This document shows, piece after piece, positions 56,534 through 64,000 of a stretch of DNA of 64,000 bases (the first letter of the stretch is position 1; every line of letters starts with the position of its first letter). The notes beneath the pieces were generated by a model. The model searched no databases, was not told the DNA's origin, and saw only the letters and a program-made list of their open reading frames with translations. Source of the DNA: Trematomus loennbergii. Its lineage: Eukaryota > Chordata > Actinopteri > Perciformes > Nototheniidae. A program made the position numbers and the translations under genes. Location of the stretch: the NCBI GenBank assembly GCA_012861695.1, contig JAAOOA010000002.1, forward strand, positions 35,481,244 through 35,545,243, in the 5' to 3' direction.

Positions 56534-57758
56534 ATGACGTTGGGCTGCGCCTGGAGGATGTGGTTTTCGGTGACGCGGGCGTTACTCTCCTGTGCGACAT
56601 CTCCACGGGCCTGCCACGTCCAGTCGTTCCCGCCAGTTGGAGGCGCTCCGTGTTCGAAGCGGTGCCCGACCTGTCACACCCCGGCGGGAAGCCTTCGGTG
56701 CGCATGGTGGCCGCGAACTTCGTCTGGCGGGGGCTCAAAAAGGAGTGTGTGGCTTGTCAGCGCGCTAAGGTGCACCAACACACGAAGGCCCCCTTGGAAC
56801 GTTTCCTGGTGCCTGAGAGGAGGTTTGACCACGTCAACATCGATCTTGTTGGTCCATTGCCCTCCTCTCAAGGTTTTTCCTACCTCCTTACCATGGTGGA
56901 CAGGACGACCTGTTGGCCGGAGGCGGTCCCTCTCGTGTCAACGTCGGCGGCTGACATAGCCCGGGCTTTCATTGCGACGTGGGTGTGTCGGTTTGGCACC
57001 CCGTCGGACATTTCCTCGGACCGGGGTTCACAGTTCACGTCCGAGCTCTGGACCGCCGTGGCGAGAGGTTTGGGGGTTAAGCTGCACAGGACAACCGCTT
57101 ATCACCCTCAAGCTAACGGCCTCTGTGAACGTTTCCATCGCTCCATAAAGGCGGCACTCAGAGCCGGCCTGACGGACGGTAATTGGGTCGACAAGCTGCC
57201 TTGGGTGATGCTGGGCCTGAGGACCGCGCCTAAAGAGGATCTGCAGTGCTCCACGGCTGAGATGGTCTACGGTCAGCCGCTGAGGGTTCCAGGGGATTTC
57301 CTCCCCAACGCATCGGCTCCCTGGTCGGCGACGGCCCAGCGGGCTTTCCTACAGGACGCCGCTGTGGCCTTTGCTCCGATCCCCACTCCTCAGCACGGTA
57401 ATCAGGTGTCCCGGGTTCCCGGGAGCTCCGCTCGGCGGGGCACGTTTTCATCCGGCATGACGCGCACAGAGGCCCCATGCGCCCCCCTTACGATGGGCCT
57501 TTCCGGGTCTTGGAACACGGGGACAAGCACTTGGTAGTCGACCTGGGTGGTAAGGCCGAGCACGTCTCGGTGGACCGGGTGAAGGCTGCCCACTTGGATT
57601 TGGACCAGCCGGTGGAGCTGGCACGGCCTCCGCGACGGGGCCGCCCCCCCGGCCTTGATCCCTGTCACCGAATTAGGACCCACTGTTCCGGTCCCGCCTC
57701 TTCCGGCGGCCGCCCCTGCAGGGGTCGCTTTCCCGGCTTCCATGCTCAGGAGTCGTAG
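56534..57758 (+). pseudogene. Gypsy integrase
   Basis: Zinc-finger region partly deleted (only CVACQ remains clear). Catalytic core present: HVNIDLVGPLPSS, SSDRGSQFTSEL and ANGLCERFHRS give Asp, Asp, Glu. It is open to about 57537; the C-terminal GPFRVLEHG module is in another frame to 57758. Confidence 0.8.
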
Positions 57759-57823
57759 GGATCGGCCTGTCGTTCCTCCTCGCCGCACAGACTTTGTATA
57801 TGGGTGAATTCTGGGGGGGCTTG

Positions 57824-58026
57824 TGTGGTGACACATTATGGGACATAATTCACCGTTGTGTATATTGTGTGTTGCAACACGGACCTGTTAGTGAGGGTAC
57901 CGTGTTGTGGTATTATTGTTAGCTTGACAGTAGCAACGAGCAGATGTACCTACCTTGTCTCTTAACAAATGGAAAATAAAGTGTGGAGTTCCATACCGCC
58001 TCTGACTCCCTTTCATCGGCTCTACA
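57824..58026 (+). repeat. 3' LTR of the decayed Gypsy element
   Basis: TGTGGTGACAC...CTCTACA, 203 bp, with AATAAA near 57974, preceded by a G-rich purine tract at about 57812-57819. Confidence 0.75.
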
Positions 58027-58654
58027 CTACCTAATTTTGAGTTATTTAGACACAATTAACGCTTATTGTTTCATGTCTTGTTACCTAAGAATAGATCATA
58101 TTTGTTAAGTGTTATTATGGGAGAATTATTATTCTTGTGGTATTACTGCCTTATTAGGTCCTTATTGAGCAGAGCATATTAAGACCAAAACCCATGTACA
58201 ACAACTTCCTTACTTGCAATAAATAAGCACTGATTAGAGGGTTATTGAGGAAAGACTCTCAACTAATGGCTTATTACTTGTAGAATATGGTCATGTAGAA
58301 TAAGGCATTAATAGGTGTTTTATAATGACTAATAAAGAGCCAATATACTGCTAATATGCATGTTAATTAACAACTAGTTGATGGTTAATTTGTGTACCTT
58401 AAATATATATAAATTGTTAACAAATGTTTTTTTTTTAATTGCATTGAGAACAAATATTCTTGTCATAACTAATTTAATTACTACTATCCACACCATGATC
58501 TGCAAAGTATTTGTAAAAAGAAACAATATCTGCAATATTAATACAGGTTCTGCACAGTATCCGCAATTTTAATCTGGTTAAATAAAAAAAATGTGGATTT
58601 GTTTCTGGTTTAATAGTCACAAACTAATATTTACTGCTAGTCATAATACAAAGA

Positions 58655-59406
58655 TGTAATTAAGACATAGTGACATTATCATTTTTATATTTTTCGACAA
58701 ATGTATTCTGTATTTTATATGGAAAAATATCACGATATGTATCAATATGTAAAACATAAACATGCATTGCATAAACCGTGATGCAGGCCCTTCAGGGACC
58801 GACTTGCATATTAATCTAATGTCAGCCCTTGCCAACCTCCACACATTTACAACAGCACTATTGTTCAGTAACCATAGCGTTGAATTAACTGTTTATTTCA
58901 ATAATATTTCTTCTGTTTTTATTATTTATCAAAAACTGCTGAAAGAACCTCCAAAATAATAATAATCAAAAGTTGGTCAACTGCACTTCCAATATAGAAG
59001 TTAAAAGAATAAATGGGAACATATCACGTTTTTTTCCCACCTAAAATGCATATTATGTTCAATATTTGTTCGTGCTGTCCTTTATGCAATGAAGTTAAGC
59101 ATTATTGATTGTTTAGAAAGACAACTCTAATTTAAAGTCCTGGAAGAAGGATTCATTTAATTCACATTTACATTAGAACCATTTTAAAATACTGCATTAC
59201 AAGTAAAAGTCCTGCATTGAAAATGTTGCCTATGTAATGATATGTAAGTATTAGCAAAGTATACTTAAAATATCAAAAGCAAAAGTACCCCTGTGACTGG
59301 TACTGTATGATACTATACTGTATTATTTTAACGTTGTTTCTTAATTGCTGATGTATTTGTGGAGCATGTTCCTGTTGTAGTTCATCCAAGTGAAGCTACA
59401 GTAGTT
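58655..59406. repeat. Duplicated segment, copy 2 part a (partner 38440-39196)
   Basis: Colinear with copy 1 until the LINE insertion at 59407. Confidence 0.85.
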
Positions 59407-60413
59407 TTTTTTATTTATTCATTTTTTATTTAGCCTTTATTTATACAGGTGTAAAATCTCATTGAGACACAAGGTCTCATTTGCAAGAGAGACCTGTCAG
59501 TGGTAACACTACCACACAAAGTTACAGACAGACAGGACACTAAACAAAGAGGTAACAATAAAATACAACATCGTAAAAAAAGTAGTCATTGAAATCCATA
59601 TAAAGTATTCAGATATAGCAGGTGCAAACACCCACAGATGATTTCTCCAGCTTTTTAAAATTAGTTTAAAATCCGTGATGGGTATCAAACTGGTCAGCTT
59701 AAGTTCCTGCTGAAGTGTGTTCCAGGTCGAGGGGGCAGAGTATGATATGGCTTTTTTCCCAAGCACCGTGCGAACTGAGGGGACGGACAGAGTGATTTAA
59801 TTTTGAGATCGTAGGCTATAGCTGTACTGTTTGTGTGATATGTAAGTGGATATGTAGAGGGGCAGCAGTCCAAGCATAGCGGTATAGATGAGTTTGTACC
59901 AGTGCAGTGATCTGCGCATTGATAATGATGTCCAGTTGACTAAAGAGTACAGCGTGCAATGGTGTGTGAGGGGTTTACAGTTGGTTATGAACCTCAGAGC
60001 CCCATGGTAGACAGCGTCCAGCAGATGAAGGGAGTGAGCTGAGGCGTTCATGTACACAACATCCCCGTAGTCCAAGAGCGGCAAAAATGTGGCAGCTACA
60101 AGCCGTTTCCTCGCACTTGTGGAGAAGCAGGCCTTATTTCTAAAAAGAATCCCAGTTTTAATTTCAATTTCTTTAAGAGATTGTCAATATGTGGTTTGAA
60201 GCAGAGATTGTCATCTATAGTAATGCCTAAGTATCTGTAGGTGTTAACAGCTTCAATGGGGTTATGCTGTGCAGACATGATGCAGGGAAGAACAGTTGGT
60301 AACCTTTTCTTATTGGAAAACAACATGACTTTTGTCTTATCTGAATTTAACACCAACCTAAGGTGGAACAGATGTGACTGAAAAGTGTCAAAAGCAGACT
60401 GCAGACGTTCAAA
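59407..60413 (-). pseudogene. LINE 3' half (CR1/L2-like), antisense, 5-bp duplication TAGTT
   Basis: Minus-strand frames: LNSDKTKVMLFSNKKR, NTYRYLGITID, YGDVVYMNASAHSLHLLDAV, SYSAPSTWNTLQQELK. This is the RT thumb and C-terminal region; catalytic motifs are missing by 5' truncation. TAGTT flanks it at 59402-59406 and 60414-60418. The 3' end lies on the left, with an ATTGAGACACAAGGTCTC hairpin. Confidence 0.82.
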
Positions 60414-60652
60414 TAGTTAGTATTACAATTAGGTTTTATAACCTTCTACAACTAATAATTGTGTTAAGTCTTAATCTGAAAAGTTCTACATTGTCAGATA
60501 AATGAAGTGTAAAAAAGTTGAACGTTTCTATCACATTCTTTAGCCAGTATAGGTTTGTGCTTTATCATAATTAAACATCTTCGTAAACACCTACAATGGC
60601 TTAGAACTTTGAAACAACAACACAAGTTCCAAGAGGGAGTTAATTAGCAACT

Positions 60653-60812
<160 letters not shown>

Positions 60813-60856
60813 CAAAGTGAGAGTGCAGGCCTCTCTTTGTACCTTAGACCTTCTCA

Positions 60857-61484
60857 AAACAGTCTTGTTTTCCGCTATGTTTCACATTTAGGCTTATCTT
60901 CTGTCTTCTGTTTAACCAATACTTTCTTCATCTAATTTCCCAGGGAAAATGGAAGACACCGGACTAATGCTATACTTTGAATTTACAATTATTCTCTTAT
61001 TTTTTGTAATTTTTCCATTCATCGAATGTATGGAAAACTAACAAGTGCCAAAGTCGAAATTATTCCTAATTGTTCTTATCTTTTCCAGCCAAATTAAAAG
61101 TAAATTCATAGAAAGAAAAAGTAAATAAGCATGTTTTTTCAAACACCCTCCTCCCTCAGATTCCTATGGCCCAGAAGCTGTTTCGTGTAGTGCATGATAA
61201 TAAAAATAAACATACAAAATACAAATGTAAGGCTTCAAACATGATCGCAAAAAAAAATGGTATCTGGAAGTGCTTGTTTTTGAGCTACGGACAATTATGC
61301 TTGACTTGCTAAGCAGGTGAATGGGGTATTGCATAAGTTAAGACGGACTGAATAAACATGTCACTGTAGATACAAAGTCATTTGGCCTGAATTAAGAATC
61401 TTCCTCAGCTAGAAGAAAGAGTAGAGTAGTGTTGGTGAAGGCTCAAAGCCTGGTCCATAGAAAGTCCCACATTATGGAAGTTAT
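60857..61484. repeat. Duplicated segment, copy 2 part c (partner 48944-49560)
   Basis: Colinear with copy 1 up to the LINE at 61485. It joins 60848 here without the DIRS element present in copy 1. Confidence 0.85.
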
Positions 61485-63222
61485 TCCATAATAACATATT
61501 GTGCTCAGGCGCTGCTTCAAACACTTCTCTGAGCAGGCTTTCCGACCTGGCGGAGGTTAAATGGCACTTCATAGCGTTAATTCCATCTGTCAATGTTGCC
61601 GTCCAATTGTTTATTGATCACTTTTTATCGATTATTAATAGACATGCCCCCTTAGAAAATTCAGAGTTAAGAATAGGAACACTCCATGGTTTACTAGAGA
61701 ACTATCTGATCTCATTCATGATCGAAATAAGCAATGGTCCTTAGCTAGAAAGTCTAACACTAGTGATGACTGGCTTATTTTTTGTGTCCTCAGAAATAAA
61801 TGTTCAGCCCTTATTAAAAAAGCTAAAGCTGATTACTATATGAGCTTAACCACTGATTGTTTTAATGACCATTCTAAATTCTGGAAAACAATTAAATCAC
61901 TTCAGAACAAGAAGTTTTCTAGTTTCCCACAAAAACTGAAGGTCGGTGATTCTTTTATTTCAGATTCAGATGGTATGTCTAATGCGTTCAATGCTCACTT
62001 CAAAAAGGCTGGTCACATTTTTGATGAGCAAAGGCATGACTCTCTAAATGGTCGTACTCACAGCCCTAGTCAAGAGATGAACCCCCTGTTTTTGATTTCG
62101 CTTATTTCTCGGTCTCTGAAGTCTTACAGGGTTTGCACTCAATTGATCCTAAAAAGTCTGCCGGGCCTGACGGCCTCGACCCGTTCTTTTTTAAATTGCA
62201 GCTCAGATTATAGCACAACCAGTAACTGATATTTTTAATCTATCCCTGTCCACTCACACACTGCCAGCTCTGTGGAAGCAAGCTCTGCTATCGCCTCTCT
62301 TGAAAGCTGGTGATCCCACGGATTTGAATAACTATCGTACTATCTCAAATCTTTCTGTGTTATCAAAGATTCTTGAGTCCCTAGTTTCTACTCAGCTAAA
62401 GCTTTTAAATTCACACAACATCCTTAACCCTATGCAATCTGGATTCAGATCAAAGCACAGTACTGTGACTGCCAGTCTGAAAGTCTTAGATGATATTAAG
62501 GCTGCTTTGGATAAAAAATCTGTTTGTGTTGCATTGTTTATTGACATAGCCAAAGCATTTGACACTGTAGATCACCACATTATGTCTAATGTTATGTTGG
62601 TGTCTCGTTTCGGTCACAATGCCATTTGCTGGTTTCAGAGTTATCTAACCGACCGTACTCAATGCGTCAGGTTGGGTAGTACTGTCTCTGACCCTGTCAC
62701 CTTGGAGAAGGGAGTTCCACAGGGCTCTATTTTGGGGCCCTTGCTCTTTTTATTATATGTAAACAATATTTGTAATCAGAAGCAATTTTCTACCTTTCAT
62801 ATGTATGCTGATGACACTATTGTATACTCATGTGCTCCTTCTCTGGATATGGCCGTTTCCAATTTAAAATCAGATTTTAACTGCTCCAAACTGCTATTGA
62901 ACAGTAAGAAAACCAAAGCAATGCTTTTTGCTCCCAAGTCAGCGTCCTCTTGCCTCTCCATTGACACCCTTGATGGTGTCTCTGTTGAGTTTGTCGATAC
63001 CTACACATATCTGGGCTTTTAGTTGGACAGTAATCTGAACTTTAAACACCATATTGAAGTTCTAACAAAGAAATTGAAATTCACTCTTGGCTTCCTTTTC
63101 AGACTTAAATGTTGTTTTTCAATTTCATCCCGTAAAAGGTTGGTCTGTCCCAACTTGACTACGGTGATACCATTTATAGATTTGCCTGTCCCACTGTTTT
63201 GGCCAAACTTGACCCACTCTCA
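61485..63222 (+). pseudogene. LINE (CR1/L2-like) with RT domain, 5'-truncated
   Basis: Begins in the end of the endonuclease/linker (LFIDHFLSIINRHAPLE) and continues through a linker with several frame breaks (KKAKADYYMSLTTDCFN, FWKTIKSLQNKKF). RT: NNYRTISNLSVLSKILE, LFIDIAKAFDTVDH (Asp), GVPQGSILGPLLFLLYVN, FHMYADDTIVYS (Asp pair), LNSKKTKAML. TAG at 63020-63022 truncates it, and homology ends at about 63222 where the next repeat starts. Confidence 0.87.
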
Positions 63223-63608
63223 TGGGCGTAATTTCCACTGGGGACAGGGGGGACATGTCCCCCCCACTTTTCAAAATCCCATTTGTGTCCCCCCACTTTT
63301 ACATTTTTTTTTTTTTTTTTTTTTACGCAAGCGGTCATCGTCACGGAGGAACGTCTGTTTGTGTGTGTGGCACGAGCGCATCTTGTGAGAGAGAGATAGA
63401 AAGAGAGAGAGACAGAGAGAGAGAGACATAGAGAGTTACGGGGGTTGTTGTTAGCATTTGGTGCTAGCTCGGAGCTAATGGAGATTAGTAGCTGTTTCAA
63501 CAATAAGGAGAGGGAGAGCTCTTTCCTGTCGGACTTTGAGAGACTGAGAGAGAGAGAGAGAGAAATAGAGAGAGAGAGAGACAGAGAGAGAGACAGAGAG
63601 AGAGAGAC

Positions 63609-63680
<72 letters not shown>

Positions 63681-64000
63681 AGAGAGTTACGTGGGTTGTT
63701 GTTAGCATCTGGTGCTAGCTCGGAGCTAACGGAGATTAGAAGCTGTTTCAACAATAAGGAGAGGGAGAGTCCTCTCCTGTCGGACTGAGAGAGATAACGT
63801 CAGCTCAGGGAGGTAAAGAACTCGCTGAGCGATTAGGTTGTAAACTTTAGTCTAGTTATCTCAGTGGGTCTCAAACGGTTTGGTCATCTATGTAAACAAA
63901 TATTTCCATCTATGTAATATATAGTTGTATATAAAATAAGTTAAGAAATCCTTCCAATGTGTACTATAGGTCAGTACAAAAATAAAAAACACAGTTTGAA
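63223..64000. mobile_element. Dispersed repeat (GGGCGTAATTTCCAC family) with GA tracts, runs off the window
   Basis: Starts GGGCGTAATTTCCACTGG with CCCCCCCACTTTTC, like 24953-25100. It contains GA-rich microsatellites at 63390-63430 and 63541-63676 and a block GTTGTTGTTAGCAT present twice (about 63443 and 63698). The end near 64000 matches about 25240-25290. No coding sequence. Confidence 0.75.

Larger units (their letters stand above)
53825..58026 (+). mobile_element. Decayed Ty3/Gypsy element with standard domain order, 5' LTR missing
   Basis: gag, protease, RT, RNase H and integrase in the usual order, then a 3' LTR at 57824-58026. No matching 5' LTR upstream. A MITE lies in gag, with a premature TAG at 55630 and several deletions. 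High GC against A/T-rich flanks. Confidence 0.85.
53083..58404. mobile_element. Terminal-inverted-repeat unit with a Gypsy element inside
   Basis: 53083-53450 (GGTAACACTTTATATTAAGG start) is matched in reverse by about 58030-58404. No transposase. Most of the interior is the decayed Gypsy element, which presumably inserted into an originally short unit. Confidence 0.65.

Noticed and set aside
63174..63754. Leu-Ser and Arg-Glu rich open frames at the window end
   Set aside because: They are translations of GA/CT microsatellites.

Overview
The window looks like nuclear DNA of a teleost fish. It carries intronless-coding odorant receptor (OR) genes, each with an upstream non-coding exon, inside a dense nest of fish-type transposons: CR1/L2-like LINEs, Ty3/Gypsy elements, a DIRS1-like element, hAT and TTAA-target elements, and long CA/GT, AT and GA runs. 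There is no prokaryotic or organellar signature. The species cannot be resolved from the sequence.

Layout. 1-3295: the 3' part of an OR gene and flank that reappears at 33848-35852, so two OR genes are tandem duplicates. 3296-5032: LINE remnants. 5033-31538: one 26.5-kb insertion that splits a LINE exactly, with an 8-bp target duplication (AGCTGGCC) and identical terminal inverted repeats. Its core is a large palindrome centred near 11285: a monomer of about 6.2 kb (5033-11266) is repeated head to head on the other side, and the second copy has lost 1.6 kb. The monomer holds three unrecognised virus-like genes (called A, B and C here) and ends in a fragment resembling a Polinton/Maverick-type integrase. 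A Gypsy element with integrase upstream of reverse transcriptase sits in the right arm, and further nested elements (20926-26896, 27594-31390) lie near the right end. 31539-31798: the rest of the split LINE. 31804-32728: a TTAA-target element.

33264-34198: the second OR copy, with one frame break. 35853-38430: no recognised feature. 38440-49560 and 58655-61484 are duplicated flanks, each broken by different insertions: a hAT (39197-41503) and a DIRS1-like element (41882-48943, itself hit by a hAT) in the first copy, LINEs in the second. 50464-51438: the only intact OR gene. 53083-58404: a terminal-inverted-repeat unit containing a decayed Gypsy element. 61485-64000: a LINE interrupted by a member of a dispersed repeat family.

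Only the ORs are likely host genes, acting as chemosensory GPCRs. Everything else is selfish or virus-derived DNA. The inverted-dimer element is the part most likely to be new.
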